DNA of 64,000 bases from Patiria miniata (Eukaryota > Echinodermata > Asteroidea > Valvatida > Asterinidae), in assembly GCF_015706575.1 (NCBI RefSeq), contig NW_024037072.1, positions 27,281,162 to 27,345,161 on the forward strand, read 5' to 3'. This document shows positions 10,962 through 25,900 of the stretch, piece by piece (position 1 is the first letter of the stretch; each line of letters begins with the position of its first letter). Below the pieces are notes generated by a model. It worked only from the letters and a program-made list of their open reading frames with translations, was not told the DNA's origin and made no database searches. Position numbers and translations under genes: made by a program.

Positions 10962-13900
10962 CTGTAAATGAAAAACAAAAGAACGTTGGAGTTATCTGTA
11001 ATGCGTCATAGTTTCAGTCAGCTTATCACAATAGTGATTTTTGAGTTTTGACAGCTTTTGCTTTCGATTTTGTTTTAATCTCTTAGTTAGTCAATTGCTT
11101 AATCTGAACATGTTACATTTATATTTAATTTCCTTCATGAGCCGCTCTTAAATGCTTTGTCTCGAAGTTTCTTATTTTGTTAGTCAGTAGACAGTTAAGC
11201 ATATCAACTTAATCAACGTGGAATATGTTGTAGGATACAAATGCTGCCCAGTATCCCAAATTGAGTGAGTGGGAGTGTCAAATGACATATACCAGGAGAA
11301 TACAGGCTCACTGCTTTTCATAATGTATTTATTGTCATATTGACATTTCTTTTGAGCGCACCAAGTCTTATCCCTATTGCAACACAGCATATAAAAGGCC
11401 CTTGAAATAAACAAACATTGCTCTCTTTTGAGGGGGGGGGGGAATACGCAGTGAAGTATCGCTGGAGGTAACATCCCCAGGATAATGTGTTTTTGCAATG
11501 AATGCAATTTCCTCAGCATCAGCAGTAATCTAATACAAAGCTGCATACTCACATGCTGTATCTTATTGTCATCCATTTGTCCCAGTATAGACACCAAGTC
11601 GGTGAAGGAGGGTCTGTTGTTGGGATTGTCATCCCAGCATTGAAGCATCACAGAGTATCTGGAAGGGACAAGCATGTAATATACAGTCAAACCTTGTATC
11701 AATCTTAACACTGGCATATCACGAAAACATCAAATTCTGAATAGAAATTGCTACTTTCTGGCTTAGATTTGTTTATTCAGACAGCAATATCAAACACATA
11801 GTTAAACATTAGTTAAATGTAGTACATTAAAATTTTCGATGTTTAAGCAAATACTATCTGGCGAATTGGGAAATTTAATGGCTGTAAAAACACTAACTCT
11901 TTGATGTTTCATAATCAAATGGTTATTAGTAGCAAATGAAAAGATATGTATCTGAGCTTACATTTCCTGGCGACAGTTGCTTGGTTGAGGCATTCGATAT
12001 CCTCCCTTTAGCCGACCTGCCAACGATGCTGTGTCATTGATAGCTGGATAGGGTGTTCCCCCTGTCAATACAAATACAAATTGGAATGCATTAATTGCAA
12101 CCGTAGAACTTGGGCTGTGTGTTTATTTAAGCTATTATGGTATACGATTTAACATCTACCACTGGATATTGCAGACCATAATGAGTTTCTTGTGCGATCT
12201 ATAAAAATCAACTATATGTGTGAAGGTTATTTTGAAAAGTTCAAACTGCAAGTATTCATCTCAATTTAAATTGGAATTAATGTTATGATCAAAGAACATT
12301 TATTTCCTCTGTTTAAGCCCCGATCAAAATAATATATCCCAAAGTTTTCCGAAGACAATTTTTTTTTTATGATTTGTTCTTACCTAGAGTTGCTATTTCC
12401 CACAGGACAATTCCAAATGACCACCTGAAAAGAAAACAATAACAACGTACTTAATAAAAGGAATACATCATGTATTTAAATACAAAATCGAACGATGAAT
12501 AATACATCAATATTAGTCATATATGACAAACATAAGGGGAATGGTTAGGATGTATGATCCAGATGAATATGGCCTGCAAACGTTGATTTCTTTCATTTGA
12601 AAAAAAAAAACACTACAGTATACTTACACAATGAAAAATATAGGGGTATGGAGTGGTAACCATTTCAAAACTGAAATTCATGATTTAATGACATTAGAAT
12701 CGATAACGAAGGTTAAAATAATACACTTGTCTAATTGAGAGAGTGACACACTGTATATTTGCTTTGTTTATACTGAACGTAGAACTCCTCAACACGTAGC
12801 ATAAATGTGGTTGTCAGAGAACCCCAAAACCCGCCCTTTGTCCAAAATTACCAACAAAATTGAAATATTCTGAAGAAACTATCAGGCACATTTCTTTCCT
12901 GAAACTGAACTTACACATCACTCTGGGTGGTATAGGTCTGATTCATCAACGATTCAATGGCCAACCAGCGAGTGGGAACACGTCTCTGATAAGTACAGAC
13001 ATTAAAAGAAAAGAAAAACCAGCTTAACTGTTGTTAATGTTGATGTTATTTTTGTCAACAGGTATCAGTAAAGTGCCGAAGAATAACATTTCATGCACTA
13101 TTATTTTATGGTTCAATTGCCCTCTTGCAACAAGAAGAGTGGTTGTTGAAGTAGCTGGGACAAAGCATGCAACAAGAATTTTATTTCATGAATCAAGAAT
13201 CAATTACATAAATCCACGACAAATTGACAGGCTGATTTATGATTCAAACAATACAATATCTAAATTACCATTGACATCTGAACGTAAATATCCTCCACCC
13301 GGGAAAGTCCGAAATCAGAAACTTTAGCAACTAATCCTTCTCCAAGCAGGATATTTCTTGCAGCCAAATCGCGATGAATCACCTGAAAATAGAAATCGAA
13401 GTCAGTTAAAAATGAATGACTTTCTTTCATCAAATATCTTCAGCGGCTTTTCCCTTCATAACAAGTATATTCTTGGCCACCAGTGGGCCTTTTTCATGAG
13501 TCGGCCATATTGAATTTAAAGTGAGGTAAAATCTTTATTTTGGAACTTGCGAAGAGAAATGAAAGCAATGACATAAAATAATTGCATAATACCAGTCTAC
13601 TCTAATGAATAATCTTAAAGTTGTAATTACACATACCCTAATGTTTTAAGCCACCAAAACATGAACGTGAGGCTATAGAATGACAAAATAGTCTGGCACC
13701 ATCCCATTCAACAGTTCACAATTAATAAAATACATTCAGGGAACCCGATCAAAATGGCTTTAAGGTGAATAAGGTCCATAGGGAAGCCCATGGAGACGTA
13801 AATGAAGCATACTGCTATTAAACAGATGTGGGGGCTTGGCAACTTACTCCTGATCGAGAGAGATGTTGCATTCCCATAGAAATATCCAGAGCGAACTTCA

Positions 13901-16900
13901 ACAGATGATCTGAAGTGAGATTACTATCTGACTCTGACAGAGTGGATCTCAGGAAGGTACGAAGGTCACCATGGGGAAGATACTCCATAGCAACATACAG
14001 GACATCTTGCCAAATGAAAACAAAATGAAATCACTGAATCGTGGTCAATGGTCACATGTTGATTCCTGTTTCATGCATGTTATGCATGGTGAAAACATAA
14101 TTCTGGGAAAGAAATGGGTAACTCTCTCTCTTTATAAGTATTCAGGTTGTCCCTGGTCACTATCCATTTAAGGTAAAATTAGTGATGGATTAATTTGCAG
14201 GAAAATATCACGTTTGAGTCATATTAAAGGAGTCACCATTTGTTCATAGAAGTATCACCCTGAAAATGAAACGACTGCTTACCAATACCTGCCAGCAATT
14301 TAGCTAGGTGTGCAAGTGGTAAGATGTCATCAGTACTAGTAAGAAGAAGATGTAGGTTTAAGTCACAGCCCCAACAGGCTGCTGGTTTTCTTGCAAGCTT
14401 TGTACATCGAAGACAGTGCTGGTAAAATTATGCCAAGTAAAGCCAGAACTTCAGACTGATAAGGTATTGAGCTGCTACCAAATGTCGCCTGCTATGCTTA
14501 CCTTTATGGTAGCATGCTCTTAAGAGAGAGACAACATTGGGATGGTAGCCGATATCTGTCATGGTTCGCAATTCTTTCATAAAATCCTCTTGTTCGCCGG
14601 TTGATGCACTGCCTGCAGACACAATGATATAATAATAGTCATCAGAGTAGACATGTGTGCTCATCGGCCGATTAATCAAAAGAGAACGAAAAATGTTTAA
14701 TTTCAAGGTAGATTCTGTACTACCAAATCAATATTTATTTTTTTAAAAGTGGGACATCAAAATAATATTCTCTGGAAGTGTAGTAGAATACGTAGTTATA
14801 TCATCCAGTGTCTGACAACTGAAGAAAAAAATCTTCGTAGTTCCTATATAAAAAAAATCTTCGTACTTCCAAGTATCTTAAAAGCAGTCTTAGTCTCCTG
14901 TCCAGCAATCTTACAAATATAAGCTTGACTTACTTCGGGGTAATTGTGTCTAAGAAGAAGTCTTAGTCTTCTCTTCATCAATCTAACAAATCAAAGCTTG
15001 ACTACTGAGCCTCTGAGTATCTTAATAACAGTCTTAGTCTCCTCTCCAGCAATCTTACAAATATAAGCTTGACTTACTTCGGGGTAAATGTGTCTAAGAA
15101 GAAGTCTTAGTCTTCTCTTCAGCAATCTAACAAATCAAAGCTTGACTACTGAGCCTCTGAGTATCTTAATAGCAGTCTCAGTCTCCTCTCCAGCAATGTT
15201 ACAAATCTAAGCTTGAACTACCTCTGAGTATCTTAACAGCAGTCTTAGTCTTCTCTCCAGCAATCTAACAAATCAAAGCTGGACTTACCTCTGAGTATCT
15301 TAATAGTAGTCTTAGTCTTCTCCCCAGCAATCTAACAAATCAAAGCTGGACTTACCTCTGAGTATCTTAATAGTAGTCTTAGTCTTTTCTCCAGCAATCT
15401 AACAAATCGTAGCTTGACTTACCTCTGAGTATCTTAATAGCAGTCTTAGTCTTCTCCTTAGCAATCTAACAAATCGAAGCTTGACTTACCTCTGAGTATC
15501 TAAATAGCAGTCTTATAGTCTTCTCTCCAGCGATCTAACAAATCGAAGCTTGACTTACCTCTGAGTATCTTAATAGCAGTCTTAGTTTTCTCCCCAGCAA
15601 TCTAACAAATCAAAGTTTGACATACCTCTCAGAATCTTAATAGCAGTCTTAGTCTTCTCTCCAGCAATATTCACAGTTCCAAGTCTGACTTCTCCGAAGT
15701 TGCCTTTTCCAAGTACTTGCTCGTCAACAACTAGGTTTCTCCACAGAATTTCCCATCTTGCAGCCCAGGTTGGAAGTCCAATGTCCTCATAATCGATGGA
15801 TGGTACTATTCCTTCAGCTTCAGCGGTGTCATCGTAGTCGACTAAATCCTGCGAAAGCAAATTACTGGGTTATGTCTTTCAATCTCTGGTTATTAAATGT
15901 AAAATAACATGAAATAGTGAAACTTAAGTGGTTATTTTTTAAGTTTCAAATTATATTTAATACTACCTCATTTCAGTCCAAGACAGTAAAGCGCAATATT
16001 AGTTTCCAGGCTTAACTCTCGGCCAGTCAACACTGAACAGTAAAATATGTGAATGTTAGATGTGCTGTTGTTGTCCAAAGACGAAACTCCGAGTTCCTTC
16101 GATTAGTGAAGGGTATATACACGTGTACGTCTACTATTATATATTGAGGATTAACTTACTTACCAAACCAATAGCTGGCATATTGTTCTGTGGCTTGCGG
16201 GATGCATGTTCTGGTACCTATGAGAAATAGTAAGATATAAAAACAAAACCCAGGATTAGTTCAATTATGTTGCAGCGATTAGAGGTATCAAAAAGAGACA
16301 TAGAAAACAGACAGAATGAGGGGGTAGGTGAAATAGAACAAACGTGATGACATCATCTTTCCTATTCAGCAATAAACTGAGTGATAGGAATGTGATTGAG
16401 TCCGCCAGGAATACTGAAGTAAAAGGTGAAAATACGCCACTGTTTAAACCCAGCAAAGTGTAGATATTCACGGGTAAGTCTCTTTGGCAAAATAAGGTAA
16501 GCCGAAAATGTGTAGGTGGACTCAGACCCGTGAAGCAAAAATGTGCACATGTTTAAACATACTTGTGTCAAAACATGTGCATATGAGTAATCACAATCTT
16601 TGGAAGTTTTATAGCCTTGGTACAAATGAGGTGTGCGTCTTACAAACTTCAATTTTGAAAGGTTCTGACTGAGATTTATTATTATTATTATTATTATTTA
16701 TTCGACCAGGACAAATCTTACAAACAAATATGACCCAAAACAACATACATGAACATTAAGGAAAACAAAAAAAAAACAATAAAGAAGTAAACAAACAAAC
16801 TATCGAACAAATCAATAAATAAATAAGTAGACAATACAAAAATTAAAAAAAATAAAAAAATTAAATAAATAAAATAAAATAACAAAACATATTAAATAAC

Positions 16901-19900
16901 AAAAAAAAACAGTAGAAGAGAGCAACTAGGAACCGACTCTGACTGGCTGAAAAAAAGAATGAATTAATTAATGAACGAATGAGGGTGGTGTATGCAGGAG
17001 GGGATCTAGGCCATGAAAGGGGAAGTATTAACAAACAAAGGACAAAACTAACGACGAAACATACGGGCCAGGGACAACAAAAGTAAACTGAATTACTGTT
17101 GCTCGGAAGCATGCTGCCCCACGTATGATGAACGAAGAAAAGAGGATTAAATCAAACACAAAGAACAGGGACTGGAAGTATAACAGGGCCTATATAATCA
17201 CGACCTGCATACACCAAAAGTGAACGTCTAGGAAGTTGACGGAGAAATGTTGGCAGAGGACAGATTACAGCAGCATCCCGAGTTTCAGGTGGAACAGTGT
17301 CCCACAATCTGGGGAATCGATGGGAAGCCGAGTGAAACAAGGACTCAGTACGAGCATAGAGATGGCGAAATGTGAGCGAGTCAGGATGACGAGGATTTAT
17401 GGAAATATTCGCAAGAATTGATTCGCAGTGAGCAGTGCCATGCAAAACCTTGAAAACAAAGGCACTGAGGAGGTAGCTGCGCCTGTTTGTTAGAGGATGC
17501 CAGATTTGACTGCAATGTACCTCACCTGTGATACCAGGGACTTGGTACTTTTGTACACTTGTACTATGGTCACATCTTCAGTTTAAAATAGCTACTGCAA
17601 TGATGTTGTCTAAGTAATGATATGTTAAGAAAATCTACAACCGTTCACGAAAAACATCCACGCCCGAAGAATTGCCCACAGTAACAATTTCATCGAGCCA
17701 AGGACATTCTTTTCTTTTCTTCTCCATACTTTTCAACCATATACTTTAAACCTTACGGTGGATTTAGAAGACAATTGTTTGGGAGGGTCTGATTACAGGT
17801 ACCCTCTGGGACACCTGAAACCCATAAGGTTTATTATCAATTTAAACCAAACTTACCATCTCCATAGCTAAGCTAGAGCGATGAGGAGTCCTTTGCTTCA
17901 TCTTCCTCCAGATAACAATGACGACTATTACAACCAGTAATGTAGCCAACACACTGACTGCAGCCACAAGAATAACAGTGATGTCCTCATGACCAATCTC
18001 TAATCATGAAAAAAGTGCATGAAAATAATCATGAAAACTAAAATTCAATACTTTAATTACCTCTATACAATAAAAATCAACACTCTATGATGCAACATGC
18101 CTACAAATAGAACTTTATTACAAAATTAACACTGGCATTGAAGCATTTGCTATCATGCACAATTTTTCATTGAGCTTTGACAATACAATATCCTGACAGA
18201 AGATGGATTATTGTCAACAAAAAATGACGTCTTATAGGGTCAGATAGTATAGCGTACGATACATGTATCACATGCCATGTGAGTGGGGTCTCAAGGGACA
18301 AATTTGGGATTAAATTGAAGTTTTATAAACGGAAATTCATCGACATCAATTCAATAATCTATGCTATTGTTTTGGTGGACTTACTTATTTCACAGTCTTT
18401 CCCAGCGTATCCTGCAGCACAAATGCATGTGTAGGCATTAATACCATCCTCACATACACCGTTCACACATGGGTTCGGGTTACAATCATTGGTATCTGGA
18501 ATTACAGATGAAATGAATTCTCAAAGGACTGCAATGTGGTATGACAGCGGCTAGATTGCAGAAAACAAGGAGGGCACTCTTAATGAAATCACCTCAGAAT
18601 TTTTGCAAACATTTAGTAGGACGATATAGTTACTTTTGATTTTTTCCGAGACAAATAGTGTTGTAATTGTGTCAATTGGCAATAGCCCCCCACCCAGATT
18701 TTCCCTGGCGAACAAAATTGCTCCTCTCGCGGTAATGTGCCTTCTCGAGATGAAAACTAAAGTGCCCCTCAAACGTACACATGAAAGCATAATGACATAT
18801 ACTACAAATACTCAATTGATTATTGTATCAGTGCCCAACTCGCAACATTAAAAGTGTGCCCATTTAAAGAGGTTGTGGAGTGCTCGAAGACATTTCCGTC
18901 ATTTTTCGGGTATATGTAGCCTAAGGTGTGATGAAATAAAAACGAAATAAATGAATACAAAAGGTACTTTTGAGAGCTGTTTTTCAGGTCCTGTTTCGAC
19001 CCGAACGTGCAATTTGTGTAAAGGTCGTCGTTGGGGGCAGCAAACAAGACATACTAAATCGTGACGTAATAAACAGGACTCGTTTATACTACGCTGCATA
19101 GGGAGTCCTGTTTATTACGTCACGATGCGTCTTCGAGCATTCCACAACCTCTTTAAAAATTATAGTACTTCTCACGGGAATAAAATGGTCACTAAGCTGG
19201 CCATAAAAAAAACACTGTCCCTCTCTCGATATAAAATTTGGTCTCTCTACATATTAAACAAGTCAAATTCATGGGCGGACCCAGAGAGGTTTAACTGCGA
19301 AGGCCGGGGGCGGAGGGTGTACTGTATGCCGAAAGGCAAGGGCGGATCCAATGGGGGGGGGGGAACGAAACAATTTTTTTTTTTTTTTTTTTTTTTTCGC
19401 CACAAAAAAGGCAGCCACATACGTACACCACCATCTTTCACCAAAATTAGTTAAAGTGGACAGAAATTGCCTCATATCGCACCGCAGAGCATCGAAAATC
19501 TTTCTTATTTTCGGGGTCCGCTTGAACCCACTTTTTGGGGGACCACATTATTTTGCCCCCCTCCCCCACCCTAAGAAAAAGACAATTATGTTCTCGATCC
19601 GCCACTGCGGAGGCCGAAGGGCTCTCAATTTCATGGTGCCCCCATTTCTTGATAAGTGGCCCTTTTGTGTGTCCCCCCAGTTTGAAAAGCGTTCTGCCGC
19701 CCCTGGCTGTATAATGTATTCACACTTGAGATTTACCTTCGTTTTAATAGCAATACATCTGTCTGTAGGCCTACAATAAGATTCTCCGCGTTACCTTTGA
19801 CAGTAATTGCTGGATCTATGTGTAATGTGGTCACTCCATCAGTTAATATTCCCTCGGCTGCTTTAGTTGTTAGCACATCCAGGATTATACTAACAGTTAC

Positions 19901-22900
19901 AGTAGAAATAGCTGCCGCTCTAACTACACCAGTAAACACAACGCTGTCCGACTCAACATGAAGAAGAACACCACGAACACTTTCTATGTCTCTGGTTGCT
20001 GTGTTATTTAGAAGCTCAAACTGGATCTGAAATGCAACAAATATGTTGACCTTAATATTCAAGATTTCGTTAGCTCGAATTATAAGACCGAATTAAACAC
20101 AGATGACTTGCTGTCTGTCCCAATAACTATGCTGGAGTTAACTATCTGCTGATGGACCAAGTTAGAGTAAATCATGGAGGAATATTTCTCCATGAGTAGA
20201 CTAACCAGACCGAGTATACTGATATTTGAAGTGGACTGACAGATATAATATGTGCATGGATCTACAATTATTAAGGTAATCAACTGTTGGTGGTTGACAG
20301 TAATATTACAAGCGCGGATACAATAATATATCCCGACTTGCTACCAAACTACTGTCTTTAACAAAGGAAATCAAATCATCCACCAATTAAAATTATGTGG
20401 ACGTATCATTTAAGTCAAGTCAGTGCTTCCAAACGGGAGTTGAGAAGCATGTAGCTACGATTCGATTTTCTTGAATTTTCTAATTAGATCCATGTCATTA
20501 AACTGTATGATAATCTTTTTCTAATTCCAAAACATGATTCCTTGTGACATAATTTTGCTTGAGGTGCATCATCAACTAAGCTACATAAGCACAATACAGT
20601 GGCATACTTTTAATAGTCTGGATTAATTATGGAAGCTGCATATCAACTAATTGGTTTTAACAAAACGAGTAAATATCTCAGGTGTGACTTACCACTCTGG
20701 CAATTGTGGCTAAAAATTCCTGAGAGCCTTCAGAGTTCGAATCGCTGAAGTCTATTTGTATTTTAATAGCTGTTCCATTTATACCCCGGACGGTCAGTAT
20801 GACCACTACAGACTTGAAACCTAGAAACCAATGAGAAAAAGGTGATGGAAAAACAATCAAAACAGTATAACATCAACACTTATATTCAGAAAAATAAGAT
20901 CTGAATTTGAATATCATTATTCAACATCCATTTATGCCGTGCAACTTGGGTAAAGATAAGAATTGTGTACACATTTAGATTAATTTCAACCTTTTCTTGC
21001 TTTTTATCCAATGAAATTAGTCCGTCAGTGGTTATGTACTTGTTGTAGTGTTTAATTATTTTATTGTGAATTTTTAATGCAGATTTTATTGTGTGTTTTT
21101 ATTGTTAATGTAGTGTATCTTTCTTTATGAATTGTGCTGTTCTATTTACCTGAAAATGTAATAAATGAAATGAAATGAAATGATCTGTTTATTGACCACA
21201 TTGTAGAAATGGCTGCTAATTTTGTTCAAATTTTCACAGGTTCCTTCCATTTTTAGAGACTGTCCCTAGAGTTACAATGCGCAGATAGTGTAACAAAATA
21301 AGCTGCAACTGACCATCTCTTGTGCAGGTGTTTGTATCTGAATTAAGGAAGTACCCATCCAACTCAAGACATTCACATTGATATCCATCAGGGGATTCAT
21401 AGGGGTCTGGTACACAATATTGACCCGTCATCTCAGAACATGGATCAGGTGTAGCTATACATGGGTCTTTCACTGTAGAATGAAAAAAAAATGACAGATG
21501 AATTAAATCAGATGGAATTAAAAAATAAGAAATAAGAGTATATAAGATTTTGTCTTTGAAAGTTACATCCTTTCACTGAGTCAAGATTAGATTTCACATA
21601 CAAATTTAAGCGATTTGGCTTTAAAAATGGCCAGTTTTGCCCTTCATAACGCACTTCAGGAATATGTGCAATTCCAAAAATGATGCCATTAGCCAAGATC
21701 TTTCACACATGCAAGTTTTGTCTGACTAGGTTCTCAGACGATAATAATATACCAACACGTATTTCAAGACAATCTGCATATGTATAACTTGAAGTAGGAT
21801 GGCACATTATGGATTCAAAACAATAGAAACGAGGTAGAAAACATTTTGCCCTTTCCGCTTTGGTGAAAAGACGGTTAAAGTAAGGATTGTTTTTAAATCA
21901 ATCAATCCATTATTTGCTTTGCACAGACTTACCCTCACAAGTAACACCTGATGATTCAGCAGGACATATACACTGACAATATTCAGTAGACAGTGATCCA
22001 CCATTCAAACAGCTATTTTCAGACAACGAACATTCTGTGCCAAAAGAAAATCAATAAGTAAAAGTGCAAGATCTGAACATCCTTGCATTTATCAGTAGAT
22101 TTGTGAACAACGCGTACCAATGACAGCAACATAAACCATTAGTTGTACAAATATTTACAGGGTATATCACAAAAGGCAACCAATATATTAATGGGTTGTT
22201 TGGAAAAGATGATCATTAGCACTGTCAGAATAGATTTCAGAGGATTTTCTTTACACCTTAACTTGAAACCGTGTTCCCATTTGCATAACTCTGACTTATT
22301 TCACCAATGACAGATTGTACATGATTAGCATTGTGTCGGATCAATTAAGTGCGTAAGCTTATTATTAATCAATTTGAATATCCTGAAAAAAAATCTACTA
22401 TGAACCTAGGTTAACATGTCGTATTCGTCATAATAAATTAGAAAGAATGACATTTTTCACGATTAAAGTGAATAATTTAGCCTTTACCCGAGTTAACATA
22501 TTCCTATTGGTCGACATCCGGTCACGTGGGTGGTTTTGAACTACCGCTTAAACACCAATACCCAGCAAACGTACTTAAAGAGATTTGGTACGCGGGTTCT
22601 TATATATTCTTATATAACTTGCTTGCAAGTTTAATCTACACTTTGGTTTAATGGGGCAGTTTTGGGTTAATAGTAGGTTAAACTGTTGGTGGTGAGCAAA
22701 ACTGAATATCATAGTTATGTCATCCATGGCTAAAAAATCCCTGTGACATCTTAGACCTATTTTTTCACTTACCTGTACAAGAAGGTCCAACCCAACTCAG
22801 TGCACATCCGCAACGACATGTCTGTAAGTTCAGGGTTCCTCCATTTAAACATCCCAATGAACAAACTGTAATGATTATGATTAAATGAAAACAAATATTA

Positions 22901-25900
22901 AAATTGACAGTGAGGCATCCTCTGCTGACTATCACTGTGCCTTGTAACGTTACACCTTGCAATAAGTGACAGGGGATACAAGGCGAGTAAAAAAAACGAA
23001 ACCCAAATGTCGGGACCATTGATCAGTGCGCGCGTCGATTGTAATCATGAGCGTCAACCTTTTTTTTTCTTCAAATTAACACGGAAGCTACAACAGCGCC
23101 CTCTATTGCCGCGCCTCCTCAAACTTTTGTACCAAGGAGCACCAAGGAATGGGGAAATTGCACCAAGGCAAATGATAAAGGGCACCAAGGCAAATGATGG
23201 AGGACATCAATGTATAATGAGGACACAAAAAAGCAAAAATAGTACCCACCTTGTCTGTACAATTGAAGTTTGAAAAAAAAAAGCCACCAAAAAAAAGAAA
23301 AGGCGTCGCCGCATCAATTCCGGAACTTCGGTCTGACTAGAGACCGATTATTTTTTTTTTTGGCCTTACTCACCCTGTAAATGTCAACCGACTGAAAATT
23401 GAATGTTTCGCACAATGAGCCATAATGATGTCAAATCAACAAGAACAATTTCCCGATAATTGAACATCAACATGTTGCATAACAAGTGATGTTGGCTAGG
23501 CCAGAAACTAAGGCTACCTAACGATCTGGATTTGGGGAAGTGCGAAAGGTAAAATGACTCATCATGCATCGATTTATCCCCAAGCAAACTTGACTGTTCG
23601 AACCTCATTGGGCAAACCACCTCAGCAACAGTGCTGTATTTTCCCTATTCAGTCTTTTGCATTCAGCAGCAATCTTTGTTATTTTTTGTTAAAAAGGAAT
23701 TGGTTTCCTACCTGTGACATTGAATGTGAAGTTCTCTGATGTAATACATCCGCCATCATTAATCACTGTGCAGTTGATCGTATGAGATCCAACTCCAAAC
23801 ACACCTCCTGTTAGACTGACTTCATCTTCTGATGAGTCTGTACATGTGATGGGTTGATCATCAGATGTAGTCGCAGTGACGGCTGGCCAAGTTACTGATG
23901 CATTTGACTGGACCTCATCGGTAAACTGTTCACCAACGGTTGACAGGGTTAGAGACGGTGATACTGTACGGATGACATTATTCATAATGTTGATTATGTA
24001 TTTTCAAACTCGATCGTCACCTTTTGCTGAGACAGTGTCAGGTGGTTAATGATGCTGGTGTTACTTACTTGTTACATTGAATGTGAGTATTGCAGTCTCC
24101 ATTCTCCCATCTGAGAATCGAGCAATACAGATGACAGAATGAGATCCAACTCCAAAGATTCCTCCAGTAACGTTCACATCCATTCCATCTTCAGAATCTT
24201 GACAAGTTACACTAATGACAGTCGCAGTTTCTTTATCGATGCCAGTAACTTCATTCCACGTCACTGATACAGGTACTTGACCAGCAGTGATACACTGAGT
24301 GCTGATGGTTGGCACTAGTATAAAGGATGCTACTGAGACATGAATATCAAATAAAGTAGGTGTATGCGTTTAAGTATATTATACGGAAAAGAGGAAAGGG
24401 CATGCCAATGAAGTATTTCGTGGGTCAATGTTATCTTGCTACTGGAAAATGGGTAAGCTTACACGGATACTTACGCGAACAAAAAATACCAAGAGAAGAC
24501 TAATACTGTCTGCTCAAACATATTGCCAAATAACTTTAGAAACAGTAGGATCATACAACCTGTCATATATTTTTCTGAAATGCTCTAATAATATGAAAAT
24601 AGCAAATTACGCTGATATTGAGTCAAATGACTCCAGTGCTTTATGTACATCCATGCTTCATTTACCACGAGTATTGAAAACAAATAGTAATTCTGCCTTT
24701 CATGAGTTCAAGTAAATAAATAAAACACTGAGAGGTCTTTGACTTGGTGGAAAGTGTTTCAAAGAAGTTTAACATACAATGATGACTTTCCTCTGATTTT
24801 TTTAATAGAGCAGCGCATGATGTCAGTCACCTAATGACTTTGAGAGATAACTCACGTTGACTGCAGATGAAGTTGTTTTTCGTATTGCATCCATCGTCGC
24901 CCCATGCGTTGTTGATGTCAGTCCTTTCTCCGCTTAATTCATCGGTATAAATGAAGACACAATCCTGTCCTTGCCCTCCATCTGGTTCAGCTGGACTTTT
25001 GTTTGTATTCCAGAAGAAAACTTCCTGACAGACAAACGCAAATGATTAAAAAAAATCATAAACGACTGGATCAAGATTTAATGTGCCTATTTGAAAAGTA
25101 ATTTTATCAGTTATAAACCCAGTAATAAGTGTCCTATGTAAAAAAAAATAATAATAACTTGACAATGATTATATTCAGAGATTTTCTCACTTTCAATGTC
25201 TATCTCACAGGTCAACCATTATCCATTACTAAACGAAATAATTCTCCATCTAACGACAGTAAATTAATGATAGCATTCTGAGTCAGTAACAGGTTCTTTA
25301 AATAAAGTTGTACTAACAAGTAACAGTAAATGATACAGTGGGCAGCTCTTTATGCTGCTTTGTGCTTTTTCACGATTGTAGTTGTCAAAGTGATATTGCA
25401 CTCAATTGGGCTGATTGAATCTCCTATTCCTAGAGATAGTGAAGAGAGTAAACCCTTTAATCAAAGCTCTAAATGTACTTCTTATATCTACCTATTGATC
25501 TTATAAAAAAAGATTTTAAAAAAAAAATACTGAAAAACAACTGACTATAGCAGTTCCATCAATCCAGGTATAGGTCTCTTCGGAAACTAGGTCATTCAGT
25601 CCAATCCAGTACTCACTGTTGTCATCAACAAGGTTTGCTGATTGTAAAATGATTGTAAAATATTAATATTTCATTAATTAATTATTACTTATTAATTATT
25701 ATTAAACATTAATAAGGTCAACTAGGAGTTTTCGGGGTTAATCGTGGTCATTCAGTCCCGGCCAGTACTCATTGCCTTCAACACGGTTTGCTGATAGCAA
25801 AATATATAACTGAAATATAAACAGTGTCAGGAGTGTTTAACACTCCTGACACTTTTGATATTATTTGCCCATTATTATTTTAATATTTATTGATGACATC

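Noticed and set aside
13031-13327. 98-codon plus-strand frame
   Set aside because: It overlaps the kinase catalytic-loop exon on the minus strand, which has clear HRDLAARN and DFG motifs.
19247-19779. Frames rich in poly-Gly, poly-Pro, poly-Phe and poly-Lys
   Set aside because: They are products of homopolymer runs inside hAT-like repeats.
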